From: Metopolophium dirhodum
Taxonomy: Eukaryota > Arthropoda > Insecta > Hemiptera > Aphididae
DNA length: 64,000 nucleotides
Assembly: GCF_019925205.1 (NCBI RefSeq)
Contig: NC_083564.1
Coordinates: forward strand, 36,866,447 to 36,930,446
Direction of reading: 5' to 3'
Positions 25,539 through 37,762 of this stretch are shown piece by piece (the stretch's first letter is position 1; every line of letters starts with the position of its first letter). The translations under genes and the position numbers were made by a program. The notes under the pieces are model-generated. The model was given only the letters and a program-made list of their open reading frames with translations, was not told the origin of the DNA and did not search any database.

Positions 25539-26253
25539 GGGGTATGCATACCGACTGTTTCTAAGGAGTTCAATGTAGGCAATTTTCTATTTGAGTGCGG
25601 GTCGTGTAAATGTGTGCGTAGTGAGTGATCATTAGTGTGAGTGACTGTATAAAATAAATAGCAGAGCGCACCCGCACGTGCACGCACATGACAATATCGC
25701 AGCATTTTACAAATGTGAATTTTAGTGAAACACTGAAACTTAGTTTCGTATTTCAAATAATATAGCTTACTGAGTGACTTAGCAGTATGAACGCTTATTA
25801 TACAAAATTAAGAGAAGAAGTTTATCTAGGTTTGTATATAGGAGTCGATTTTAAATATCCAATATTTAACTCTAAAACTTGTGATATTTTTATTTACTTT
25901 TTGAATTTGAATTATTGAGTTTAGTAATTAAAATATTGATAAGTGACTTGTATACACATAGATTAACTTCTCTTCAATAATATTTATAATAGGTGTATTT
26001 ACTCTCAAACCACTCAATAAACCATATTACTCGAAATAAAAAGTACATTTTCATAGAATTTTTCAATACCTTTAACTACATTTACTGCAATCTAAATTAT
26101 TAAAATTAAAATTGTGGCTCGATTTATCCCTCATACATACTAATGATAATTAGAATATTTTTTCAGAATGAAAATCGTAATATTTCTTAACACGTATCGT
26201 TGGAATAAGAAACAGTAGTTTTTGACAAAGAATATGTGCATTCATGTGGCCCC
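25539..26253. mobile_element. TTAA-flanked GGGG...CCCC element, 715 bp
   Basis: It begins GGGGTATGCATACCGACTG directly after TTAA (25535-25538) and ends GTGGCCCC directly before TTAA (26254-26257). The left 150 bp match the neighbouring copies (CTAAGGAGTTCAATG, GTGTGCGTAGTGAGTGATCA). A TTAA target with G/C termini is seen in piggyBac and Kolobok elements; I cannot say which. No transposase is present. Confidence 0.6.
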
Positions 26254-27457
26254 TTAACGTAATTATTTTCGGGCAAAAACGGATTGGCAACTCTAATGCA
26301 TCTTTGATGGCGTATCACAACGCCTTAAAATTTCAATTTTAGTTATTTGTTGTAAATCAAAAATGGTTGTTCGCAGAAACTTCCAGTATCTACTACACTA
26401 TTAATTTATTTATTGTCTATACCCAATGAAATTTTTAAAATATTTAGACCGAGTTTAAGGTATATTTATAGCCTATAGTAATTTAAAATGTTCTAATTTT
26501 TTTAGTTTTGTTTTTATAAGTATTGAGTTTATGGGTTTATGAGTTTTGGTCAATGGATCAAATGCTTGGAAATAATTCTGCAAACGATTCTGCATAAATT
26601 GTAATAGAAGTTTAATAATATTAAAAATAAGTAGGAATAACTTTTTTTATAATCGTTTGAAGTTCAAATTTTAACAAATTTTGTCAAATTTATACATTTA
26701 AATTTTTACTTTTTATAGCCAAGGACTGATACTTGATTAATAGTTTCTTAATAAGTTGTTCTTATCTCTTTTACAAAGCATTGAAAATAATAAGCAACAT
26801 TTGAAGTTAAAATGTTGACAAAATTGGATATTTTAATGACAACCAACGATTATTTAGTTGTACTATTCTGTCAAAAATTATTATTCGTGGGACTTGGAAC
26901 TTTTTATAATCACGTACATTATTCTTTACCAATCACATAAATATGTTCATTATGTTTACATTCATATTTGAAAGCTATTTATACCACGAACTTATTCAGA
27001 CGATATACTATGTACATGCAATATACTATTGCATAATATATTACTATTATATTATTATATTTATATGTTAAATAGTAAATATCTATATACCTATACCTAT
27101 GTATCAACAATATAATATATTAAAAATATTTTTTTTCATCTGACGTCCGGTACCATATACCAAGCGTAGAATATGGATAAGTATAGATTAAAAATAAAAA
27201 TTTTGTAAAAAAATACATTTTGATAAATATTGTTGCTTGATTATGTAGTAAAATTATAATATGGAAAAGCATTAGATTTATAATAAATATTATGCAGTTG
27301 AATGTATTATGTATGAATTATTCTAATCTGTTTAAAGTTGAAAAATTAAGTGTTAACGATTTGTAATTTTATACAATAACACTTGACTACGATAAACGAC
27401 CATACGTACTATGTTCGTTTAATATTATTCAATATTATCTAATACGCTTATGTTTAA

Positions 27458-27982
27458 GGGGGTTGGAGCGTAATCCCTTCTAAGGAGTAAAAACTTGGCA
27501 TTTTATATTTCAAGTTATATGGGTCTTGTGAATGTGTTGAAAGTAAATGAGCATTAGTGTGTGTAATTCGTAGTACCGATCACGTTGTATAAGAGCATCA
27601 TAATACGTCTGTCATTTTACCTATGCACATGCACATTTCACCACTTATTACTTTATAAAATTACAACATTTTTTTTTCAAAAAGTTTCTTCAATCACTAC
27701 GCTTAGTAAGATGTTCCGATTTAAATTTTGAATTCTTCTCTAAATTCACTATGCTTTAACTGTCGTAAATTTTTCATATTCTATATCAAAATTTTAATTA
27801 TGAATATGATCCATTTTTACTCTGTTTGTTCGTAAATTTCTAAGGAAAAAAAATAAAAATCGGAAAAATGAAACTGTCAAAGCATAGATAATTTAGTGAC
27901 GACTTCAAATCTACTTTAAAAATTATTGATTTGAAGTTGTGAGCTATGTTTTGGATCGAAAATTAATCACGCTTCAGGCCCC
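27458..27982. mobile_element. TTAA-flanked GGGG...CCCC element, 525 bp
   Basis: It begins GGGGGTTGGAGCGTAATCCC after TTAA (27454-27457) and ends, complemented, as GGGGCCTGAAGCGTGATTA before TTAA (27983-27986). The terminal repeats match at GGGG-N-GNAGCGTRAT. The left region repeats the block CTAAGGAG...TGTGAATGTGTTGAAAGTAA of the other copies. It is non-autonomous. Confidence 0.6.
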
Positions 27983-27999
27983 TTAATACGTATTTTATG

Positions 28000-29230
28000 T
28001 ATATATTAATATTTAATATATTATTATAAATTATAGCCTTATAGGTAATCAGTAATCACTACCTAATCAATGGTCATCTTCGTTCGAAAATTTGCTATAA
28101 AAAAAATATAGTAGGTGGTATACCTAACAATATAGATATCGAAAATTAACAACATAATATTATCAATGTTAGGACATAAGGTAATCACTAAATAGTAAAT
28201 ACCTCCTCTATAATTTATTATTATTGTAAATAAAATCCGGAATTTTGTTTGAACACTTTAAATATATTAAATTTAGAGTAGGTGAACTATCATCAACCTA
28301 CCGAAATTAATAAAAATTAATTCTATAATTTGATAAGATCGATTAATGTTAATTGGATATATCTGCGTGGCTGTTTAGTATTTTTTAGATATTTTTTGTT
28401 ATTAATGTTTTTCAGGTTTTTTTAAAAATATTTGTCGGTTATTTAGAAAAATCAAAAGTGCAATTAACGGAAGTGTGAGTGTTGTTATTATATTCGAAAT
28501 CAATTGGGGATTGTAATCAGGAAGAATCATTTTCCGTTTACTCAGTTGTGTATACCTACAATTAGATCTTACGAATGAAAACGTGACTTGTAATTTTCAT
28601 CTTACCTATATATTATATGTACAAATAATAATTTAAAAATAAACGAAAGCGTATATTCTGGTTCACACAAATAATCGCTGTATTGCATTTATAATTTGTA
28701 TCATTTACTACAATTCTGTGTTTGTACACGTAAGACGTAACAGTATATTATGATTTTTTTAATAATTGTTAGTAGGTAGATAATATATTACATACTGGTA
28801 TAATACCGGACGTCCGACGTATACAATACTGTCTTTGAATTTTGATTGCTATAAATTGAATGATTTCTAAGTTATTATAACTTATAACAAGGTGTTTACT
28901 AAGTACCTACTTCCCTAATTGATTTATATATTTTATATTGAATAGTATAATATGGTTAATTAATAAATAATAATAATAATAATAATAAGTTAGGTAGTTA
29001 CCTACTTACCTATTATACATATAGGTTGTATACTATAGTACCTAAAGATATAGATGTAAAGTTCATGTTCTTGTTAAGCTGTAAAGGTCAACACTTCGTT
29101 TTATTTATGATTAAATCCAAGTAGGTATTATCACTTTAGTACTTTACTATATTTTGGTCACTAATCACAATAGAATAATAGATACTCACTAGGTACTATA
29201 ACTATCATTGATGATTAAAAATTAAACATA
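28000..29230. other. Gene-free AT-rich stretch with an AAT microsatellite
   Basis: No coding signal was found. A trinucleotide AAT run lies at about 28966-28988. Confidence 0.45.
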
Positions 29231-29233
29231 ATA

Positions 29234-30564
29234 GGGGGACGGAGTGGCCGAGCGGACTAAGGCGTCGGCTGCGACCCGAGTTCGATACCTCGGCCGCGGG
29301 CGGCATTTTTCTTTGGACAAGTCACGGTGTCCGGAGAACAAGTGCCGCCATCCCCCACCCGGGGCATGGCAGAAATCAGTGCCGGCACTAGGTATTGCGG
29401 GGCCCTGGACATAGGTAACAGGTACCCAGAGGAAGGCAAAATTCTAGCTTTTTTTAAATCAGGATTATTTAAAATTAATGCGGTTTTTATTTGAATTTCA
29501 AACATTAAAAATAATATTATCAAAATATTCTTTTTTTAATTATAATATGTTAACAAAAAATTATTTACAAATAATAAAATAATATGCATGTGTTGAAAAT
29601 TATAAGTTAATAAATTCGTGGTGGGCCTATTATTTAATTAATTAATATTTATTTTAATAATTACAACTTATAAAAACATCAATAAAAAATAAATAAAATC
29701 ATCAAAATGTTTAAATGATATAATAAATTGTTTAATATCTAAGGACGCGGCGGCGGTAGACAATAAACTACATTAAAACTAATCCTGATACACTAGATAC
29801 GCACGCAGTAGGTAAATATTATTTAATACAGCTATACCTACTATACATAAACTAAATTGTAATAATAATTTCATAAAATGAAAACTTAATTTTATGATAT
29901 TATGCAGAAATTGTTGAAAAAATACTGTAAGGTGCAAATCGGATTCCAGTCAAATACTCAAATGTTGAACATAATATAATCAAATAAATGTTTTGAGAAT
30001 ATAGCTCTTGCCTCTTCTATAATACGGTCATACGACAATACGCGGAGAGCTTTTCCAAACAAGGAACAGAAAAAACAATGACTATAGAGATAATAAATAT
30101 TTATATTATTAATTATAGTATACTCCTACAATCCTCGAGTATCCTCAAAATATTACCCCTTCATCGTATCGATAACGATTTACTTTGTACTATGGCTAAA
30201 TTTAGATATCATTTTCCAAATAGCTAATGATAGAAATAGTATTAATATTATACATGTGTAGTATATAACAATAAGTCAATAAATGTATGGATTTATAATT
30301 TGTTAATATAAAATATCAATGTGTTTCGCGGTATTAAGATGATAATTAAAAATTGCGGGGCCCTTTAACAAGCGCGGGGCCCTGGACATATGTCCCATTT
30401 GTCCTCCCCTAGCGCCGGCACTGGCAGAAATCTACGGGTGCCCCATTCGAAATTCTGTCAAAACAACCGTGTACCAACCTACCCAACCTAAAAACCCTAC
30501 AGTTCCCACCTCACACCCAATGGACAACGTTGCCGCGGGTTATCTAATAAAAAAAAAAAAAAAA
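29234..30564 (+). mobile_element. tRNA-derived SINE, split by a hAT insertion
   Basis: The 5' part (29234-29376) has a tRNA-like head with an A box (TGGCCGAGCGG) and a B box (GAGTTCGATACC). It is followed by the same body as the copy at 32415 (GGCGGCATTTTTCT, CACGGTGTCCGGAGAACAAG, GCCGCCATCCCCCACCC). The 3' part resumes at 30432 with CTACGGGTGCCCCATTCG and ends in GCCGCGGGTTATC and an A-run to 30564. The interruption is exactly the hAT at 29377-30423. The head resembles tRNA-Leu/Ser. Target duplications of the SINE itself are not clear. Confidence 0.85.
29377..30423. mobile_element. Non-autonomous hAT element (1047 bp) inside the SINE
   Basis: The left end is CAGTGCCGGCACTAGG and the complemented right end is CAGTGCCGGCGCTAGG, a 16-bp repeat with one difference. 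A further shared GGGGCCCTGGACATA lies near both ends in direct orientation. Perfect 8-bp duplications GCAGAAAT lie at 29369-29376 and 30424-30431. The SINE copy at 32562 shows the uninterrupted site (GGCAGAAACCTACGG). No transposase is present in the interior. Confidence 0.9.
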
Positions 30565-30713
30565 CAATACAATACAATAGGCACCTATTTATATTGTGTC
30601 TATATACATGTTATTTACAGACTTGTGTATTGAACATACTTGAAAAATGAAACTGATAAATAGGTATTTTGTATCAATGTACCATGTATGCGCATACCTA
30701 TATAGTCTATAGG

Positions 30714-31012
30714 AAGTGGTCCCCAACCTCTTCTATTCTATGCCCCTTTGTAAATTTTCAAAAATCTCAAGCCCTCTCCTATAAATTGAAAATAATTTAC
30801 GGTCGTCGTGGCCGCGATTAAGTACCCTGGCGGAGATAATGAGTGTTTACTGTTTAGCGGTTAAACATTCGTAATATTTATCAATACTCGATAACCGGCC
30901 GTTATATTTTTTGTAAAATAAAAATAATTAAATAAATACAAATTTATTTTATGGTGGCTACTTGCGCCTCCTCAACAATGTGTGCGCCCCCCCCTTAGGT
31001 TAAGAAACACTG
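30714..31012. mobile_element. Decayed hAT MITE (about 300 bp)
   Basis: The left end, AAGTGGTCCCCAACCTCTTC, and the complemented right end, CAGTGTTTCTTAACC, match the hAT/Charlie-style CAGTGGTYCYCAACC theme, with the first base changed. Flanks CTATAGG and CTGTAGG form an imperfect duplication. The interior keeps a G/C-rich block (GTCGTCGTGGCCGCGATTAA). Boundaries are approximate to a few bases. Confidence 0.55.
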
Positions 31013-32400
31013 CTGTAGGCAATATATTATAGTTGTAGCCTGTATCATACCATAATAATATTATAATTGGTGATGAAAATTTATCGATATTACGCAAAAT
31101 CATTAAATGAACATACCCGGTTATGTGTTTAATATTATAATTGTCTTTACATACCTATTCATATTTTTAAATAAATGTAATTTGATTATATAAATATACA
31201 TATACATAGTACTAGTAGATATGGTTATAAATTAAAACTTATACTAATAATTATCTTATTGACTTGGCATATAGTTAAGAATTTAGTGATAATTATATAG
31301 GCACACATTTCAGGTTTCGTTTTCAAAATTATTGTCAGTGCTTCTGTAAAAGTCAATCTATCTTTTTGAACCACTCATTAATCATAATCATTAGGTACCT
31401 AGTTGTTATTAATAGTTTTGAAATTTGAAACGAAAATATTGCATATTATGTTAATTTTATAATCACATGGTCATATTAAATTAACAATATTGTTATACAA
31501 TGTATTTTATAAACGTTAAAAAAAAAGACTAATTATAAGAGGCGTATAGTAAGCTATAGGTACAGGTATATAGATACCTACTTATATTAGATAGTATATT
31601 AATTTATAGTGTCTGCAGGTCTGCTATCTGGTTTTTACACTATCATAGTAGATATCTTGGATATTTACCATATTATGTATTTATGTCCATACCTATATAT
31701 TATGTATTATGTATTTATTTGCTATTTAGTGCATGAGAATACTGAATATAAATAATTATAATTATAAACGTTTGTGTGAAAATATTTAAGCATAGAGTAG
31801 TAATTTTATGTATTACGAATTACGATGACATGAAGTAACATTAAAACTGTCGAGTGAACTTACTACTGGTTAAACTGTTAAAGTGAATAGTGATTATAGG
31901 TATATAAATTTATTAAAAATTAATTTATTATAGCTATTTCTACATGTTTTTACCAGTGGTCGTCAACCTTTTTAGGTAGAGAGTTTTACTACCCAGTAGA
32001 ACTAGCCTTAGGTAGAACTTTTAAATTTTAATACCAAGAAAGTTTCGAAGGCCGCCTGAGTATTATTAGGTTAGGTATTATTAGGTACCTATACAGTATA
32101 AAACAAATATCTCGAGCCTTTTGTAAGTAAAATATATTTGCGAGCTACTTGTTGACTATTATTATTTATTATTTATTATTTATTATTTTTATTGCCTAGG
32201 TATATAATATTATAATATAAATACTATAACGAAGATGTAACAAAACATAATATTATTATTCCTAATACAATTCATTTTAAAATAAAATAATAAAAATCAA
32301 ATTATTGATAATGATTTGAGCCCATTATGGGTTAGGTTAGGTTAGTCCAATGATAGGCTTATTATCTTTTCAAAGAAATAAACAACAATACAATGCAATA
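31013..32400. other. Gene-free stretch with a hAT-like remnant and a short TTAGG run
   Basis: CAGTGGTCGTCAACCTTTTT near 31957 is a hAT-type left end with no matching right end found. (TTAGG)3 at about 32331-32346 matches the arthropod telomere unit but is far too short to be more than coincidence. No gene was recognised. Confidence 0.4.
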
Positions 32401-32414
32401 CAATAAAACAGTAC

Positions 32415-32732
32415 GGGGGGACGAGGTGGCCGAGTGGTCTAACGCGACGGATTCGGCACAGCCGGTCCGAGTTCGATCCTCGACCACTGGGCGGCATTTT
32501 TCTCCGTGCAAGTCACGGTGTCCGGAGAACAAGTGCCGCCATCCCCCCACCCCGGGGCACGGCAGAAACCTACGGGTGCCCCATTAGAAATTCTGCCAAA
32601 CACAACACACACGTGTACCAACCTACCCAATATAAAACCTACCAAACCTTCCAAATATAAAAACCTACAGTGCCCTCCCCACACCCAATGGCCTATGTTG
32701 CCGCGGGTTACCCAATAAAAAAAAAAAAAAAA
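32415..32732 (+). mobile_element. Intact tRNA-derived SINE with 13-bp target duplication
   Basis: A-box TGGCCGAGTGG (32427-32437) and B-box GAGTTCGATCC (32469-32479) mark an RNA polymerase III promoter derived from a tRNA, probably Leu or Ser type. The body ends in GTTGCCGCGGGTTACCC and an A-run. The 13-bp duplication AATAAAACAGTAC (32402-32414 and 32733-32745) flanks it exactly. Open frames through it on both strands are artefacts of its GC richness. The insert is complete and little changed relative to its duplication, so it is fairly young. Confidence 0.92.
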
Positions 32733-32745
32733 AATAAAACAGTAC

Positions 32746-34126
32746 AAATTATAATACCAAGTGTAGTTCAACAGTTGAACTTCAACTAAAAAATAATACA
32801 AGATATTAGGTAACTTTAGGTATATCAGTATTCAGTACATAACTATTAACTATATATATATTATATGGTAGGCGTATATTGTATTATTTTGTACTTTGTA
32901 TCGTTGATTAAATATACTTAATATTTATATTTATATCATATTTAATCAATGCTTGTATATAGGTACCAGAAGTTTTAAATTTTAAATTTAACTTAAAAAA
33001 AACAATTTTATAAATACTATAACTATTCAAGTTGTAATTGTATTTTTATATATTAACGCCAAGCGACAGTTTTATAAGTAAATAACATAATTTCATAATA
33101 ATATATAGCAGAACATTCGAAAATATACAAATTGTTATATATACGCTACAGGTTGATTCCCCATCTCGGTAGAATTAGTTCACAAGGCGAGGTACACTAA
33201 AATCGAGATACACTTATAGCCTATAGGCGTGAAATTGGAGGGGGGCTAAGGGGGCTATAGCCTCCCCGTAATTTTGTTTAGCTCCCCCTCCCCCTTCATA
33301 TTTTCGGTTACACTTTTAAAATATAATCTGTTGTGTATACAAAACGCTAACGGCCCCCTCATATAAATTCATCATGCTATGCTAATGGATATATTATAAG
33401 TATATAAAATTGAAATAACTGCGTATTTTATGTTTGTTAATTTCTTCCCGGGTCATACAGCTATAGTATATTCTATTTACATACACAGTAGTCGAGTTTG
33501 AATCGTGAAACTTTTTTGTATTATAATAATATGTTACACGAATATGGAATACACGCATCGGGCGATCGACATAATGTTGTACACGCGTATGAAAAAAATT
33601 GAACGTGGGCAGATTAATTTCCAGAGGGCATTCGTTGGCCTAAAGACAGTCATGCAGACTAGTGCAGGGTATTCAATAATGTAATAATATTAACGATAAT
33701 TATCGAATATCACAGCGTGTACTATCTAAATCGTTGCATAATTGCAGTATTTGATCGATAAAACGCATAGGTAATAATATTGTTTGTTTTTTGAAAGTTA
33801 CGCAGGTACGTTTCCGGTTTCTGCATGGATAAATAAATTAAGAAAGGTTAACAAGAAATACCTACCTTTATATTATTATAGTCGTTTGAATTTGAACATT
33901 GTTGACACACTTGTCATTTACAAAATGAAACCTATTTGAGTTTGTAGTTTGTTAATAATATCAGACGAAACAGTAGTGTGTGCAAAAATGGTGCAGGGCG
34001 CATATTGTATTATTATCGGTATAAACGCGTATTTTACTATTTTATTGTACAAACATTTTAATGCGCACGAAGATCGTATTTGACCGTAGGGTCCTCTATA
34101 TAATATTATAATTTATAACCTATATA
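32746..34126. other. Repeat-derived stretch; one short GC-richer frame at 33544-33684
   Basis: GGAGGGGGGCTAAGGGGG near 33238 and the complement of a similar end near 36340-36378 (CATAGGCGCAATTTCAAC) may be termini of an older transposon into which the hAT at 34135 later inserted; no target duplication could be matched. A plus-strand frame at 33544-33684 (46 aa, containing MKKIERGQINFQRAFVGLK) is unusually protein-like for this region, with a possible acceptor inside (TTAATTTCCAG), but I do not recognise it. Confidence 0.3.
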
Positions 34127-34134
34127 TTATACGG

Positions 34135-36052
34135 CAAGGCTGGGCATTAACGAGTTAAAAGTTAAAATTAAGTTAAACCGTTAAGTTAATTTTAATTAAG
34201 TTAATTAACTCGTTACTTTTTTTACAAATTAACTTTTAACTTAATAAGTTACTTTTTTTTTAAGATTAACGTGTTAACTTTAAGTTAATTTTATTTAAAA
34301 GTATCTAAATTAAGTTAATTTTAGTGCAAAGAATAATGCAAATTATTAATGAGGTTTTTAGTATATTTATTATTTATTATTTTAATATGAATTTCCTGTA
34401 GACGAAAATAATATGAAAAATAACTTTAATAGTCATTATATGGGCTATAATATAATATCTACCTACACGTTTATCATTATAAATTGTATTAATAATATTT
34501 TCAAAGATAGGTTATACCTACAGATTATCGTTTAAATGGGTTCCCTGAAGTGGATGTTGAATATTGTCGTGAACGTTTTACCATTATTAAATAAATGCAA
34601 TAAATAATAATCGGCTAGTCCGAATTTGGTTCTACAATAATTACCGGCATTATAATAAGTCACAACACAGATAAAATGCGGAATTTAATAAATAATTGTT
34701 TTGACATGTTATTGGTGAAGCCTATAATAAAAACAACTAATAATCAATAAAATGATAAAATATAAGTATACCATCATGTGTCATTTGTGTCAACCTTCGT
34801 AATATAAATTTATAATTTATTACCCATTCAATATTTCTGCTTGGTATTTAATTAAATTTATATAATATTATGATGTATATTTCGCTTAAACTTTTACAGA
34901 TATGAGTGAATAGCTTTGTATATACAGATATACTATATAATATTAAAATAAAGAGTACCTAAAGATAATATAATATTATTGTTATTTGTATGTATTTAAC
35001 GTAAATAAGATTACAAGAATTTTATATTATTATGATTTGTGAATCAAGGCTCTGTTCGTTTTATTTTTATAATATTGTTATTGTATGAACAGACGAACAG
35101 TAAACACTATAAACATCATAAACCCATGGAAATTCTAAGAATATTCTGTGAAAATAGTAAATACCACGAGAGCTAGTGTCGACGGGGATTAATCACAAAA
35201 CAACTGTGGTTTAATTTACAAATTTCCAATTTAATTTCATTATCCAACTAGCATGTGTTCTGTTCGCATCTTGTTAGAATTTATAATATATAGTTATTAG
35301 TTTATTACTTTATTAGCTTATTATATTTCTGTAAAAGTTTATTATTTTTTTTAACTACAATGTCTGAAGACCATATTTTAAAGTGGCCCTATTTAAAAAC
35401 TTATTTCGAACAACAACTATCAACATCAGATACAACTGAAAAAAAATCAAATTTTACATTCAAATGCATGCTATCTAAAAATATAGTACAAAGTAATTAT
35501 ATTTTTACTGATAATAATTGTTCATGTTGTGCTGAGCCTAGTTTTTAAAACTACACGGTGGCTGCATTTTGTCTACTCAGTATAGAAAATATATTTGGGT
35601 GGTAGGTACTAGGTACTGCCTGTTTGATTTTTATAATTTATGTGAATCAATTAAAAATATTGGTATCTTGGCAGTTGGGAGAAAACTGTGTTTTTTTTTT
35701 TTGGATGTACCACTTGGGTAAATTGATTTGAGTATGAGTTTAGGACTAAGATTTATTTTGGAAAAGTAGGTTTTTTGACAGCTAGTTAATACTTTTATGT
35801 ATCATTTAAAAAAATTTTCCCAGTATTTTTCTTGAGTGTAAAAAAACTAATATTATGTGTGCAATTTTTTATTTTTGCAAAATAGAAAATTTTAACTTTA
35901 AACTAAGTTAAGTTACTTTTTTTTCAAAGTTAACTTTTAACTTAACGAGTTAACGAAAAAAATATGATTAACTTTTAATTTAACTTAACTTTATTATTTT
36001 AAAATAACTTAACTTAACGAGTTAAAAAAAATCGTTAACTTGCCCAGCCTTG
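34135..36052. mobile_element. hAT element (1918 bp) with remnant of BED-finger transposase
   Basis: The left end is CAAGGCTGGGCATTAACG and the complemented right end is CAAGGCTGGGCAAGTTAACG. Perfect 8-bp duplications TTATACGG lie at 34127-34134 and 36053-36060. Both ends are filled with GTTAAGTTAA-type motifs. A short transposase start is kept at 35360-35548. Most of the enzyme is missing, so the element is a non-autonomous deletion derivative and would need an enzyme from elsewhere. Confidence 0.92.
35360..35548 (+). pseudogene. Truncated start of a hAT transposase (BED-finger region)
   Basis: The 62-codon frame has W/Y spacing and an FKCML motif preceded by KSNFTF, as in the BED zinc finger that opens many hAT transposases (aromatic residues, then F-x-C-x2-C). 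The second cysteine is replaced (FKCMLSKN), no His pair follows, and the frame stops after CSCCAEPSF. No RNase-H-like catalytic core or hAT C-terminal dimerisation domain follows before the element ends. It lies inside the 34135-36052 element. Confidence 0.5.
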
Positions 36053-36691
36053 TTATACGGTATATGGCACGCTCACAAATTGATTTCGAAATTCTAAATC
36101 TCAAGAACATTATTATCATACATCCATATCTATATACTATTTAGTATATTACAGTAGATGGGTACCTATATGTATACGTGTAAAATATATAAACATGTGG
36201 CGATCATCGCGTAGACCATATAATTCGTTTAAAATGTTCAATGGTCGTAGATGGACGTAGAAACATACACTTTGTTGTATATTATATTATTGTGACATTT
36301 ATACTATATACGGTATACGGGTCTGCTTGCCCTTAATATATTCAGCCCCCCAAAGTCAAAAGTTGAAATTGCGCCTATGTATATACCTACTTATAACGTA
36401 TATATAATGAGGTAGATATAGATGTCGAAGTGTCACGCATGTATATTACGATCGAAACTTGGCTATAGTCTTAGGCATATAATATTGTACAGTCGTACAC
36501 GCGAAGAAAAGCTAATTACACGGCTCTGAACCTATATATATTATATTTTACACATGCGCGTGCATACATTATACTTGCACTTACGTCTCATCTGTCGTCA
36601 TCTGCGACACATACTACACAACAATAATATACATATAATAATATAATATGTAGTGATTGATGTTGAGATGTCTCCGACGGATCGAATGGGA

Positions 36692-36719
36692 CCCACACAC
36701 ACACACACACACACACACA
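36692..36719. repeat. CA microsatellite
   Basis: About 13 CA units. Open frames reading VCVCVC on the complementary strand are artefacts of this repeat. Confidence 0.95.
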
Positions 36720-36983
36720 TCGCATAATATGGTTACGATTTGCAGGTATTTGGTTGCATCGTCGCGTTGCGTAACGCCGGCGGGTATAAGGTGTTCTCCG
36801 GGTAGCTCCTCGTAAGTATACGTAGGTACACACACGCACTCAAGTTTGAATTATCTCGCAGAGAAAGTTCCGATGACCGGACCGCGGCTTGCTTGCTTAT
36901 GAACCACACCTGTTTATTTATTTTTTATTAATCACACCGCACTCCAGTATATTATACAGTATAATATATTATACGCTCGGCTC

Positions 36984-37002
36984 ATATATATATATATATA
37001 TA
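36984..37002. repeat. TA microsatellite
   Basis: About nine TA units between CpG-containing sequence. Confidence 0.9.
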
Positions 37003-37288
37003 CGACTCTGTCATATTATACTCGTACGGCGCTTTACTACAGTATAATATTATGTATTATTATCCATAGTCGTCTTGCTGTGCTTGTGAGACGACGGTTC
37101 TCTCCGTTAGATACCTACTATTATATACCTCTATAATAATGCTACACTACCGGTTTTTTGGCGAATTCCATATCCGCACGTCGCGCGGTGTGAACCCATC
37201 CAGGCGGTTTGTCGAGCGATGAGGTAACACTCGCGCCGTCCTAAGTATTATACTACTCTACATTATCTATATGTGAATATTATAACGA

Positions 37289-37290
<2 letters not shown>

Positions 37291-37337
<47 letters not shown>
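37291..37337. repeat. GT microsatellite, 47 bp
   Basis: An uninterrupted GT run ending in GAGAGA. It is the longest simple repeat in the window and likely to be polymorphic in length. Confidence 0.95.
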
Positions 37338-37343
<6 letters not shown>

Positions 37344-37762
37344 TAGTGCAAACACGCTGTAAACAGTGTACACATCGCAGCGGCGATCTGCGATGTCCAC
37401 GATCGGGTACTGGAGCGGTTATTAACCTAGTTCTCGTGATATTTTTTCCATTTTTTTTTTGTCAATGTTCTATATAGTCTCAAACTGTAGAGCAAACGAG
37501 AAAATGCCAATGACGAAATCCCGAGCGGTAGGTCAACCATTATAATACGCACAATTCACGCAATTACAAAATATTATGCTTCCATCATTATATGTTGTAT
37601 ATATATGTGTGTGTGTGTGTGTCTGTATTGTATGGACGGTATAATATACATGATGGCATAACGCATATTATACGATGTTATTTTTGTATTGTGCGTTTAC
37701 GCAGGCGGCGAACTGCATGTGTACCGATCAAAGAATACCGATTTCCCGTGTCCCGACATATT

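Noticed and set aside
29257..29523. 88-codon minus-strand frame
   Set aside because: It runs across the junction of the SINE and the hAT, so it is an artefact of GC-rich repeat DNA.
32331..32346. Interstitial telomere repeat (TTAGG)3
   Set aside because: Three units are within chance expectation in this sequence and there is no longer array.
32415..32490. Functional tRNA gene
   Set aside because: A and B boxes are present, but the acceptor stem does not close, the sequence continues into a SINE body with an A-tail and target duplication, and a second copy lies at 29234.
32362..32801. Several overlapping open frames on both strands
   Set aside because: All overlap the SINE; openness on both strands reflects composition.
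33222..36379. Larger transposon enclosing the 34135 hAT
   Set aside because: Ends TATAGGCGTGAAATT and CATAGGCGCAATTTC are similar, but no matching target duplication was found, so the unit is not called.
36588..36839. Two overlapping minus-strand frames with VCVCVC
   Set aside because: They are generated by the CA microsatellite.
37295..37477. Plus-strand frame beginning with Cys-Val repeats
   Set aside because: It is a translation of the GT microsatellite.
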